NCBI GenBank assembly: GCA_020742395.1
Contig: DYWZ01000059.1
Coordinates: 1-64,000 of the forward strand
Source of the DNA: Enterococcus columbae
GTDB lineage: Bacteria; Bacillota; Bacilli; Lactobacillales; Enterococcaceae
Reading direction: 5' to 3'
DNA length: 64,000 bases
Positions within the stretch are counted from its first letter, which is position 1; each line of letters starts with the position of its first letter. Both the position numbers and the translations under genes were made by a program. This document shows, one piece after another, positions 23,095 through 32,579 of this stretch. The notes beneath the pieces were generated by a model. That model saw only the letters and a list, made by a program, of their open reading frames with translations. It had not been told where the DNA came from and ran no database searches.

Positions 23095-24060
23095 CTACAA
23101 TACAACAAATAAAGTTATCACTGAACAGATTAAGGCGATTAACCAAAAGACGATATCAATCTTCCATTCAGACCAACCGCTCATTTCAAAATGATGATGA
23201 ATTGGTGACATTTTAAAAATACGTTTACCGGTTAATTTGAAAGAGGTCACCTGTAATATTACACTAGCTGTCTCAATTACGTAAATCAAACCGACTAACA
23301 ATAAAGTCCATTCTTGATGTAATAAAATAGAAACAGCTGCTAACAAGCCACCTAAAGCTAGTGAACCGACATCACCCATGAAAATCTTAGCTGGTTTGTG
23401 ATTGTAAGGGAAAAAGCCAATTAAACCACCAACAACACTGACACATACAATTAAAATATCGTATTGTTTTTGATAAAAGGCAATAATTGCGTAGGTTAAA
23501 AATGAAATAGTCCCTAACCCAGAAACTAAACCATCAATACCATCAGTTAAATTAACGGCATTAGAAAAACCTACTAACCAAAAAATGATAAACAATCCAT
23601 ATAAATAGGATAATGGAATTTCAATTGTAAAGAAATTTAATACATTGGCCTGATTATCCATTAGAAACACTACATAAAAGACTACGCCCCCAATAATTTG
23701 GCCAATCAATTTTTGCAGCGAGGTCAAACCCATATTACGTTTTTTGAAAATTTTAATAAAATCATCTAAAAAACCTAATGTTCCATAAAGTAAAAAGACA
23801 AAAAGCAAGATAAATAAAGTTGGGGTCAAGGCTTTTAGCCAAATAGCCACCCATAATGCAGTAATAATTGCTGCACTTACAAAGACAAAACCACCCATAG
23901 TAGGAGTTCCGGCTTTGGCATTATGCCATTTTGGCCCTTCTTCTCTAATTTCTTGTCCATATTTCTTTTGAATAAAATATTCAATAAACAAAGGCATAAA
24001 GGCAAAAGTTATGCCAAAGCTACTTGCTAAAGGTAATATCATTTTGGTTAATTCCATCAT
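23095..24060 (-). CDS. mraY: Phospho-MurNAc-pentapeptide transferase
   Basis: Polytopic membrane protein with NLTDGIDGL and HHHFE motifs. Confidence 0.97.
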   Translation of the reverse strand: MMELTKMILPLASSFGITFAFMPLFIEYFIQKKYGQEIREEGPKWHNAKAGTPTMGGFVFVSAAIITALWVAIWLKALTPTLFILLFVFLLYGTLGFLDDFIKIFKKRNMGLTSLQKLIGQIIGGVVFYVVFLMDNQANVLNFFTIEIPLSYLYGLFIIFWLVGFSNAVNLTDGIDGLVSGLGTISFLTYAIIAFYQKQYDILIVCVSVVGGLIGFFPYNHKPAKIFMGDVGSLALGGLLAAVSILLHQEWTLLLVGLIYVIETASVILQVTSFKLTGKRIFKMSPIHHHFEMSGWSEWKIDIVFWLIALICSVITLFVVL

Positions 24061-24084
24061 TTTTCTCCTATTTACAACTTCTCG

Positions 24085-26301
24085 TTAATTTTCTTTTAAA
24101 GTAAAGCTTAACGTATCCCCAGTAATCGTTTCGTATGGTTCAATACTTTGACTAACACAATAGCCACTACCTTCAAGTTTAATTTTTAAGTCTAACATAC
24201 TGGTCAACTTAATTAAATCTACTTTGGACCATCCTGATACGTCTGGCATATAATATTGATCACTATCCGTTTTCAAAATAATTTTTTCATTAGGCAACAC
24301 TTTTATTCCAGCTTTAATTGATTGTGCTGTAATTTTTTCACCGCTACCTAAGACAATAACCTCAAGACCTTTTTTCTCAGCTTGATTGGCAGCCTCGATA
24401 GCTGACATTCCTTGATAATTATCAATAGTAATTTTTTCATTACTCTTTTCGACTTCTGAGCTTTCTAGTTGATCAGTATCTAATAAATCCATTGCCCGTT
24501 TTAACAAAGGATTAGCTACACTTGGTAAAGCTGTGCCATCATATTCTTTAGGCAACTTAATCGTTAAGTATAAGACATACTCTGGTTCTTCAGCTGGAAT
24601 CATTAAGACAATAGAGTACAAGTAATCATTTTCCCCTTTAAGATAACCACCTGTTTGAGAAGCGACCTGCGCTGTACCTGTTTTGGCAGCAATGTTATAC
24701 CCCGGCACACTATACTTGCCATAAGCACTACCGTAGTCTTGACTTTCAATGACATCGCGCATATATTCTCTAACTTTACGAGCGGCATTTTCACTAATCG
24801 GTTTACCGACTACTTCTGTGTTCGTTACTACTTTTTTATTCGTTGTCGTATCGACAATCTCTTTGATGAAATGTGGTTTAACCATCGTTCCATTATTTGA
24901 TACCGCTGTAAAAGCTTGTAGCATTTGGAAATTTGTTACAGCAATCCCTTGACCAAAGGCACTCATCGCTTTAGAAACAACATTATCTTCTGGTAATATA
25001 CCCGAACTTTCCCCTAAAATTCCTGCATTAGTTGTCTGACCAAAACCAAATTGTTCTAGATATCTTTGCCAACGATCTTGCATGCGTTGCTCTAAAATAA
25101 CCATTCCTTTATTACTTGACCATGACAAGGCTTGGCGCATTGTCAAGGTTCCTAATTTTCCATGATCCCAGTCATCAATAGTCGTATCAGCAATCTTAAT
25201 TGCTCCAGAATTGAAGGTTTCATTTTCATTAAAAATTCCTTGATCAATGGCAGCCGAGGTAGTCAAAATTTTCATGGTAGATCCTGGCTCATAGGTATCT
25301 TGCAATAATAAATTCAACCACGTAAAATCTTCGCCACCTAATGTAGACTTGTCTTCTGGGTTAAATGAAGGCTGTTGGGCTGCTGCTAAAATCTCTCCAG
25401 TTTTAGCATTCATCAATACACCAGTCATATTTTCAGGTTTATTTTTTTGATAAGCAGCTGTTAATAATGTATCTAAGTAACTTTGCAAGCGACTATCAAT
25501 TGTTGTGTAGATGTCTTTACCATCTACCGCCGCTTTTTTCTCAGCAACCGTACCTGGTAACGGATTTTGATAATTATCTTTTTGATAAGTAATTTTTCCA
25601 TCGGTTCCTTTTAATACATTATTATAGGCTTCTTCGATACCCAGTTTTCCAACCAAGCGTTCTTGATTATCCTTTGTTTCAATATCGGCATAGCCAATTA
25701 AATGAGAAGAAAATTGTCCATTAGGATAGATTCTCGAAGGATGATCATTAAAGTATAAGCCCTTACCACCCAAACGTTTTAGTTCAGCTTCAATTGTCTC
25801 TTTTTGTTGTAAAGTGATATTTTTAGCCGCTGAAATTTCTACTTGGTAAGGTCTGGGATCAGTATTAAAAGCATTATTCAATACTTTCAATACGCTAGCT
25901 TGATCAATGCCAGTTTGTTGATTTAATACTTGCGCAATTAATGCTAAATCTTTATTTTCAGCATATAATTTTTTCTTTCCTTGAACATAGTTTTTTGAAA
26001 AAATGACGTATGCCGAATAGGAAGTGGCATCTTCTGCAATAGCTACACCGTTACGATCATAAATAGTTCCTCGTTTAGCCGGAATAATTTCAGAACCCTT
26101 ATATAACTCTGCAGTCTTTTCTTTTAGCGAAACATCGCCAACTTTACCAACTAATACAATATAACTAATGCGTATCGCAAATAAAAAGAACAACGCAATG
26201 GCGGTAGAAAAGAAGATTATCCCTACTTTTTTGCGGTTGTTCGTGGTGGATTGATTTTTTTTACGAATAAAATCCTTAAATTTCTTATATTTTGAACTCA
26301 T
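24085..26301 (-). CDS. ftsI: Class B PBP with PASTA domains (FtsI/PBP2X type)
   Basis: Transpeptidase STMK, SSN, KTGTA motifs; C-terminal PASTA repeats. Confidence 0.93.
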   Translation of the reverse strand: MSSKYKKFKDFIRKKNQSTTNNRKKVGIIFFSTAIALFFLFAIRISYIVLVGKVGDVSLKEKTAELYKGSEIIPAKRGTIYDRNGVAIAEDATSYSAYVIFSKNYVQGKKKLYAENKDLALIAQVLNQQTGIDQASVLKVLNNAFNTDPRPYQVEISAAKNITLQQKETIEAELKRLGGKGLYFNDHPSRIYPNGQFSSHLIGYADIETKDNQERLVGKLGIEEAYNNVLKGTDGKITYQKDNYQNPLPGTVAEKKAAVDGKDIYTTIDSRLQSYLDTLLTAAYQKNKPENMTGVLMNAKTGEILAAAQQPSFNPEDKSTLGGEDFTWLNLLLQDTYEPGSTMKILTTSAAIDQGIFNENETFNSGAIKIADTTIDDWDHGKLGTLTMRQALSWSSNKGMVILEQRMQDRWQRYLEQFGFGQTTNAGILGESSGILPEDNVVSKAMSAFGQGIAVTNFQMLQAFTAVSNNGTMVKPHFIKEIVDTTTNKKVVTNTEVVGKPISENAARKVREYMRDVIESQDYGSAYGKYSVPGYNIAAKTGTAQVASQTGGYLKGENDYLYSIVLMIPAEEPEYVLYLTIKLPKEYDGTALPSVANPLLKRAMDLLDTDQLESSEVEKSNEKITIDNYQGMSAIEAANQAEKKGLEVIVLGSGEKITAQSIKAGIKVLPNEKIILKTDSDQYYMPDVSGWSKVDLIKLTSMLDLKIKLEGSGYCVSQSIEPYETITGDTLSFTLKEN

Positions 26302-26308
26302 TAATTCT

Positions 26309-26722
26309 TTACTTCACTTTCTTTAAATTATCATCGTTAATTGATAACCCTAATTTTTCAGCAATTTGTTTAATCCGTTCAGCTTTAGAAAGCTCATTTT
26401 TTTCTTGCTGCAAGCGAGTAATATCTTTTTCATTTGTACTAATTTCATTTTCCACTAAAGTGATGTCATGTTCTAACTGATTGACAGAAGTACGCACATA
26501 AATCATCCCCATAGCGAGTAACACCATTGATATCAACAGTAAAAAAGCTAAGGTTTTTTCCAATAAACTGATTCGTTTTAGCTTTAATGCTGGAGATTGT
26601 GGAGCAATAGCAACTTTTGGTCGTTGAACTTCATCAATTGAAAGATAATTCACTTGTTCGATGGGTTGTTCAATTGAGCTATCTAAATCAAGCGAATAAT
26701 CTTCAAATTTCAATTCTGCCAT
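26309..26722 (-). CDS. ftsL: Cell-division protein FtsL
   Basis: Single TM plus coiled coil between pbp and rsmH. Confidence 0.88.
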   Translation of the reverse strand: MAELKFEDYSLDLDSSIEQPIEQVNYLSIDEVQRPKVAIAPQSPALKLKRISLLEKTLAFLLLISMVLLAMGMIYVRTSVNQLEHDITLVENEISTNEKDITRLQQEKNELSKAERIKQIAEKLGLSINDDNLKKVK

Positions 26723-26727
26723 CGTTA

Positions 26728-27681
26728 CTACTCCTCCTCTCGTATTTTCTCGGCAATTCTCAACTTCGCGCTACGTGAACGATTATTTTCAGCTAATTCT
26801 TCTTCACTAGCAACGATTGGTTTTTTAGTAATTAATTTTAAAATTGGTTGCGCCTCTTCAGGAATTATTGGAAGACCCGGAGGCACATCTTTTGGCTGGC
26901 TGTACTCTTTAAACATCGTTTTAACAATTCGATCTTCTAAAGAATGGAACGTAATCACACTCACTTTTCCGCCAACATTTAACAATTGTATGGCTTGTTC
27001 CAATGAACTTTCTACTGCTCCTAATTCATCATTGACAGCAATACGGACAGCCTGGAAAATTCGCTTGGCTGGATGTCCACCCGCTCTTCTTGCTGGCGCA
27101 GGAATGGCTGTTTTTATTATATCAACCAATTCGCCGGTTGTTGCAATCGGCTGAGATTGTCGTCTTTTTTCAATCTCTCTAGCAATTTGTTTAGAAAACT
27201 TTTCCTCACCATAACGAAAGAATATCTTCACTAATTCTTGGTAAGAATAGCTATTAATCACATCGTATGCACTAAAATCAGCGCTTTGATCCATGCGCAT
27301 ATCAAGTGGGGCATCTTGATGGTAACTAAACCCTCGACTAGCTTCGTCTAACTGTGGGGAAGAAACGCCCAAATCATAAATAATACCATCAACCTTGCTA
27401 ATTCCTAAACGTGCTAATTGTTGAGCTAACTCTCTAAAATTCGCCCGAATAAATGTCACCATATTCTTTTGTACATATGGTTGTAAACGTTGCTTTGCAT
27501 GTTCAATGGCAATTTCATCTTGATCAAAACAATATAAATGACCAGTAGTTAATTGCGATAAAATATATTCACTATGACCCGCACCACCTAAAGTGCAGTC
27601 TACATAGATTCCGTCTTCTTTGATAGCAAGGCCATCAACTGTTTCACGTTTCATTACAGTATAATGCTGGAATGACACCAT
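26728..27681 (-). CDS. rsmH: 16S rRNA m4C1402 methyltransferase
   Basis: [26 protein letters not shown]. Confidence 0.96.
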   Translation of the reverse strand: MVSFQHYTVMKRETVDGLAIKEDGIYVDCTLGGAGHSEYILSQLTTGHLYCFDQDEIAIEHAKQRLQPYVQKNMVTFIRANFRELAQQLARLGISKVDGIIYDLGVSSPQLDEASRGFSYHQDAPLDMRMDQSADFSAYDVINSYSYQELVKIFFRYGEEKFSKQIAREIEKRRQSQPIATTGELVDIIKTAIPAPARRAGGHPAKRIFQAVRIAVNDELGAVESSLEQAIQLLNVGGKVSVITFHSLEDRIVKTMFKEYSQPKDVPPGLPIIPEEAQPILKLITKKPIVASEEELAENNRSRSAKLRIAEKIREEE

Positions 27682-27702
27682 TATTAAATCCTCATTTCAA
27701 TA

Positions 27703-28134
27703 TTATAGGCCAAAATCAATCATCGACTCAGCAATATCATCAAAACTCATTTCTGCTTCTTTAGTAAATGATTGCCAACGTGCTTCATCCCAAATCTCAA
27801 TGCGATTACTTACACCAATAATCACACAACTTTTCTCAAGCTGAGCATGAGCACGTAAAGTCTGGGGAATATTAATTCGACCTTGTTTATCAATTTCACA
27901 TTCAGTAGCTGCTGAATAGAAGAACCGAACAAATAACCGTGCATCTTTTTTAGCTAGTGGCATTTCATTTAACTTTTCTTCGAGCTTATTCCACTCATCA
28001 AGAGGATAACCAAATAAACAGCCGTCTAAGCCCCGAGTGACTACAAATGTATTACCTAATTTTTCACGAAATTTCGCTGGGACAATTAGCCGGCCTTTCG
28101 CGTCTATTGAATGTTGAAATTCACCCATAAACAT
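27703..28134 (-). CDS. mraZ: Transcriptional regulator MraZ
   Basis: [24 protein letters not shown]. Confidence 0.96.
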   Translation of the reverse strand: MFMGEFQHSIDAKGRLIVPAKFREKLGNTFVVTRGLDGCLFGYPLDEWNKLEEKLNEMPLAKKDARLFVRFFYSAATECEIDKQGRINIPQTLRAHAQLEKSCVIIGVSNRIEIWDEARWQSFTKEAEMSFDDIAESMIDFGL

Positions 28135-28172
28135 CGAAAGTTCCTCCACTTACTACTTAGTAACCTAAGTCT

Positions 28173-28197
28173 ACCACATTCCCCCACTTTCTACCAC
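28173..28197 (-). promoter_or_regulatory. Candidate MraZ operator: three GTGG(T/G) repeats at 10-bp period
   Basis: Minus strand GTGGTagaaaGTGGGggaatGTGGT just upstream of mraZ. Confidence 0.75.
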
Positions 28198-28315
28198 TAT
28201 TTCTATAACATTTAATGGAACTTAATAAAAAAAAACAAAAAAATTCAAATTTAAAAACTTTTAAAAGTTTTTATAAAGTTTCTTTGAAATGTAAAGACTT
28301 TTCACACATGCTGTC

Positions 28316-28717
28316 TTAAAAAATAGCTACAAATAATAAAAAGACATACAAAACAACTAGTAAGAGAAATAAAAAGCGCCAAAACATTTTTAAATAAAAG
28401 CGATAAACAATTTCATCATAAAAATAGGCTTGCACGATTGCTATACCAATTCCTAAAACTAGAGCAGAAATCAATAGATAGGGCCATACACTTTCTTTAA
28501 ACAATAGTTGGACAATATGATTTTCAATCAAAAATAAAATTGGTACCATGATATCCACTAGTCGAATTTTCAAATATTTTTTCAAACTAAACCGTCTAAG
28601 GATATAGTTTAATCCCATAAACAAAATAATTGGTAAAGCAAACCAAATAAATACAATAAGTGTTGATCGATCCATAAAATTAATCCTTTCTACAAACATC
28701 CATTCTATAATATACAA
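28316..28717 (-). CDS. DUF3397-like small membrane protein
   Basis: Four hydrophobic helices; position upstream of mraZ in Lactobacillales. Confidence 0.6.
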   Translation of the reverse strand: MYIIEWMFVERINFMDRSTLIVFIWFALPIILFMGLNYILRRFSLKKYLKIRLVDIMVPILFLIENHIVQLLFKESVWPYLLISALVLGIGIAIVQAYFYDEIVYRFYLKMFWRFLFLLLVVLYVFLLFVAIF

Positions 28718-28865
28718 TAATTACGTTACATGCTTGTTTCAATCTTTTTAAAAGTATATGTAGTTCTAGAATTTTTTAAATTCCTTTGCTAATCTTGACG
28801 AAAAGCTTGAGTTCTATCACAAATGGTTGTAAACTAAAACCAAATAAGAATAAAGGAAGGCTACT

Positions 28866-28982
28866 ATGAGCGAAAAGAAAAAATTATCTACCTTCGAAAA
28901 GATTACAAAGGTAGTAGTGTGGTCCATGTTGATTATCACAATTGGTGGTGTATTGCTCTCTGCTGTAGCAGCTTTGATGTAA
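28866..28982 (+). CDS. 38-aa DUF4044-like single-pass membrane protein (absent from ORF track)
   Basis: AAGGAAGG RBS, then MSEKKKLSTFEKITKVVVWSMLIITIGGVLLSAVAALM*. Confidence 0.75.
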   Translation: MSEKKKLSTFEKITKVVVWSMLIITIGGVLLSAVAALM

Positions 28983-29003
28983 CCATCTAAATAAGTCCAT
29001 AAA

Positions 29004-29050
29004 AATAGCTGTTGCTAATTAATATTCCTAGCAACAGCTATTTTTTATTT
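29004..29050. terminator. Bidirectional terminator
   Basis: AAAAATAGCTGTTGCTAATTAATATTCCTAGCAACAGCTATTTTTTATTTT. Confidence 0.88.
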
Positions 29051-30733
29051 TGCCTGCAAACTAGCCATCAATTCCTTAGCATGCTCTAAGGTTAATGGGG
29101 TAATTTCAACACCTGCAAGCATCCGAGCCACTTCTTGAATACGTTCTTGTTGATTAAGTGGTTGAACTAGTGTAGTTGTTCGCCCATTTTTTACTGTCTT
29201 TTGAATAAAATATTGATTGGTTGCTGCCGCTGCAACTTGTGGCAAATGCGTGATACATAAAACTTGTGATTGTCTTGAAATCTTTAAGATTTTTTCGGCA
29301 ATAGCTTGTGCCACTCGGCCGCTCACGCCAGTATCCACTTCATCAAAAATAATACTGGTCATTTGTTGCGCTTTAGAAAAAATCGCCTTTAATGCCAGCA
29401 AGATTCTTGATAGCTCTCCGCCCGAAGCTACTTTAACTAACGGTTTTAACGGTTCACCTGGATTAGTCGTTAAGTAGAATTCTACTTGATCTATCCCTTG
29501 AAATTGCAACTGATGCTTCTCTTTGAAAAAGCGTACTTCAAATTGAGTATTTTCTAAATATAAATCCTTTAATTCTTGCATAATTTCATTGGATAATTGA
29601 TGAGCCATTTGATGACGTTGTTGGCTAATTTTATCTGCTTGCTGCCATAAACTTTCTTCAAGCAGGCGACATTGGGCTTCTAATTTTTCCAATTGATCTT
29701 CTGATTGGGTTGCATTATTTAATTCATCTGTAATTTCTGCCAGATAATTTAAAATATGCTCAATATCTTGACCATATTTACGTTTTAATTTTTTGATAAT
29801 ACTTAGACGTTGTTCAATTTCTTCTAATCGTTCTTCGTCAAGTTCTAGTACATCAACTTGTTTAGCAATACCATCTGAGGCATCTTGTAGTAAGTAATAT
29901 GCCGATTGTAATTGCTCATTTAATTGTTCATAATCGGTAGATAAATGGGCAATTTCTTGAATCTCGCCAATCACTAATGATAAAGTATCCATTAAATTAG
30001 GTTCTTCTAAACTCAATACTGCACGACTTTTCGCAAAGGCATCCATGATTTTTTGAAAATTCAATAATTTATCGCGTTCTTCAACTAAGAGATCTTCTTC
30101 ACCAGGCAACAGCGTAGCTTGCTCTATTTCTTCTTTTTGAAATTTTAACATATCTAAGCGTTGGACATATAGCTGTTCATTATTGCGAATTTGTTGAACT
30201 TTCTTGTCTAATTCTTGATATGTGATAAATTCTTGCTGATAATGTTGCAACTGAGCTTTAAATGTCTCAGTCCCTAAAGCATCAACAAAACTCAAATGCT
30301 TTTCAGCTTGTAATAATTGCTGATGATCATTTTGCCCTTGAATATCGACTAAAAAATTGCCGATTCTTTTTAAATTGGCCAAAGTCATCGTACGACCATT
30401 TACACGGCAAAAACTTTTACCCGTTCTTGTTAAATCACGTTGAATAATTAAGATTCCCTCTTCTAAATCTAAGCCTAACTCTTGGGCCAAATCTAAAAAT
30501 TCAGGCTGTATCGGCAACTCAAAAATACCTTCAATTACCGATTTATCTGCTCCTTGTCGGATAAACTCACTTGAACCTCTAGCACCCGCCAATAAAGACA
30601 TCGCATCAATGATAATTGATTTACCTGCACCTGTCTCACCGGTTAATGCTGTCATACCTTCTTGGAAACGTAAATGGAGTTTAGGAATAATTGCAAAGTT
30701 TTGAATAGATAATTCTAAAAGCAAACGAACCAC
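29045..30733 (-). CDS. recN: DNA repair protein RecN
   Basis: Walker A GETGAGKS, ASGGELSR signature. Confidence 0.96.
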   Translation of the reverse strand: MVRLLLELSIQNFAIIPKLHLRFQEGMTALTGETGAGKSIIIDAMSLLAGARGSSEFIRQGADKSVIEGIFELPIQPEFLDLAQELGLDLEEGILIIQRDLTRTGKSFCRVNGRTMTLANLKRIGNFLVDIQGQNDHQQLLQAEKHLSFVDALGTETFKAQLQHYQQEFITYQELDKKVQQIRNNEQLYVQRLDMLKFQKEEIEQATLLPGEEDLLVEERDKLLNFQKIMDAFAKSRAVLSLEEPNLMDTLSLVIGEIQEIAHLSTDYEQLNEQLQSAYYLLQDASDGIAKQVDVLELDEERLEEIEQRLSIIKKLKRKYGQDIEHILNYLAEITDELNNATQSEDQLEKLEAQCRLLEESLWQQADKISQQRHQMAHQLSNEIMQELKDLYLENTQFEVRFFKEKHQLQFQGIDQVEFYLTTNPGEPLKPLVKVASGGELSRILLALKAIFSKAQQMTSIIFDEVDTGVSGRVAQAIAEKILKISRQSQVLCITHLPQVAAAATNQYFIQKTVKNGRTTTLVQPLNQQERIQEVARMLAGVEITPLTLEHAKELMASLQAK

Positions 30734-30743
30734 TCCCTTTGAA

Positions 30744-31196
30744 TTATTGACGATAATGTTGTAAACGTTGAAAAGTTTCTAAACAAGTAGCCTCTTCTTT
30801 AAAAATCATCAATACACTATCATCATCATTAAGTAGACCAAACAATTCATTTCTGAAACATTTATCTGATAAATTGCCTACCGCAGAAGCATTACCAGGA
30901 ATTGTTTTCACTATAATCATTTTGTCCATTTGATCAATGCCTAAACAAGCGTTTTTTAATAAACGTAATAAACGATTAAAACTATCCTCAGCCGTCTCAG
31001 CAGGTAAACTATAACGATATCCGCCAGAAGCTGCTGGAATTTTGATTAGTTTTAATTCTTTAATATCTCTAGAGACTGTTGCTTGGGTAACTTCTACTGA
31101 GTAGTTACGCAATAAATCAACAAAATCTTCTTGCTTTTCAATTTCATGTTCAGCTAATAACTTAGTAATTAAACGATGTCGATCTTTTTTTCTCAT
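30744..31196 (-). CDS. argR: Arginine repressor ArgR/AhrC
   Basis: MRKKDRHRLITKLLAEHEIEKQEDFVDLL; ArgR family. Confidence 0.93.
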   Translation of the reverse strand: MRKKDRHRLITKLLAEHEIEKQEDFVDLLRNYSVEVTQATVSRDIKELKLIKIPAASGGYRYSLPAETAEDSFNRLLRLLKNACLGIDQMDKMIIVKTIPGNASAVGNLSDKCFRNELFGLLNDDDSVLMIFKEEATCLETFQRLQHYRQ

Positions 31197-31299
31197 TCAA
31201 GCCACGAATTAATCAAAGTTAACCGTGGTTCCCTCCTTTATATAGTAATATTTATTTTTATTCATTTTTTATCCAGTATTTTGATTATAGCATGCTTAT

Positions 31300-31336
31300 A
31301 CAAAAAAAGAACCCTTAAAAGAAGGGTTCTTAGATA
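31300..31336 (-). terminator. Terminator after tlyA
   Basis: AAGAACCCTTAAAAGAAGGGTTCTT. Confidence 0.8.
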
Positions 31337-31350
31337 ATTTTTATGCAAAA

Positions 31351-32564
31351 TTAACCTAATAAATGTTGATGGGCTGCTTGAATTGTAGCAACAACATCAA
31401 TTTCTTGAGCAATACTAGGATCATTTTCTTTTCTTAAATGAATTAAAAATTCAATATTACCTTCACCGCCTGTAATTGGCGAGTAACTTAAGTTTTTGAC
31501 TGAAAAACCATTAGCAAAGGCTAATTCAATGGTTTTCTGAATGACACTTTCATGGACTTTCGGATCTCTTACAATCCCATGCTTTCCTACAAATTCTTTG
31601 CCTGCCTCAAATTGTGGCTTAATCAAAGCCATAACATCCCCATGATCGACTAAAATTTGAGCTAATGGTGGTAAAATTAACGCTAACGAAATAAACGAAA
31701 CGTCAATTGTCGCTACACTTGGTAAGCCATCTAAAAAATCAGTTGGTTGACTATAGCGAAAATTAGTCTTTTCCATCACAATTACTCGAGGATCTTGACG
31801 GATTTTCCAAGCTAATTGATTATAGCCAACATCTAAAGCATAACTTAATTTAGCACCATTTTGTAAGGCCACATCTGTAAAGCCTCCGGTAGAAGCGCCG
31901 ATATCTAAAACAATCTTATCTTTTACATCAAAATCAAAAATTTTTAAAGCTTTTTCTAGCTTTAAGCCGCCTCTAGAAACATAAGGAATTTTTTTCCCTT
32001 TAATTACTAATTCTGTTGATAGTGGGATTTTTTCACCAGGTTTATCTAGGCGTTCATGCTTGTCGGTCTGAATCCTATTGGATAGTGTTCACATTAAGTC
32101 GTTAATTTAATGCAGTTCGCTAATGAACTTCTGCATGTTTCCATACAGCACAGACTATATCTTCAGCTTCACCATGATGTGCTAAGCTGCCACTTACTTC
32201 GGATGACTTCACCCTACTCCTTAACGGATAGTCGTTGAACGTTACTCTTTTTGAGTCTTCGCTGCTGATTATCGATTCTATTAGTTCTTAGGATTTAACC
32301 ATAAACCATCTGACGAATTTTTTCTGCTTTCGCCACGCTCACGCTTAAGCTTCTTTCATCTTTACGTTGTCGTTTCGCCAGCTTTACGACTTTCCAGCAA
32401 TTCAAGTGGAATGAATAAAAATTATTATTCATGCTATACAAATTTCTTTATATATTTACTACAAATTAATAAACCAAGCCTGCCATAATACCGCGTTTTG
32501 CTTGCTCGCGGCTATCAAATAAACCTTGCATCACAGCTAATACATCAACTCGTTCTTTTTTCAT
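31351..32564 (-). CDS. tlyA: TlyA-family 2'-O-rRNA methyltransferase/hemolysin, intron-split: join(complement(32469..32564), complement(31351..32067))
   Basis: Exon 1: MKKERVDVLAVMQGLFDSREQAKRGIMAGLVY. Exon 2: TDKHERLDKPGEKIPLSTELVIKGKKIPYVSRGGLKLEKALKIFDFDVKDKIVLDIGASTGGFTDVALQNG... to stop at 31351. The join is in frame and gives 270 aa. Confidence 0.92.
32068..32468 (-). ncRNA. Group I (IA-type) self-splicing intron, 401 nt, no ORF
   Basis: P1 GUUUAU^/GUAAAU with U-G at the 5' splice site; P3 CCACUU/AAGUGG; P4 UUGCUG/CAGCAG; P6 ACUC/GAGU; P7 GACUAU/AUAGUC (CAACGACUAUCC, AAGAUAUAGUC); P7.1/P7.2-like hairpins; P8 CAGCUU/AAGCUG; P9 CUGUAUG-GAAA-CAUGCAG; terminal G. Confidence 0.95.
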
Positions 32565-32579
32565 CCACTCATCCTCATC

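Noticed and set aside
31873-32579. tlyA as an ordinary decayed pseudogene
   Set aside because: Both exons are intact with no lesions. The interruption has exact group I intron boundaries and pairings and restores the frame on removal.
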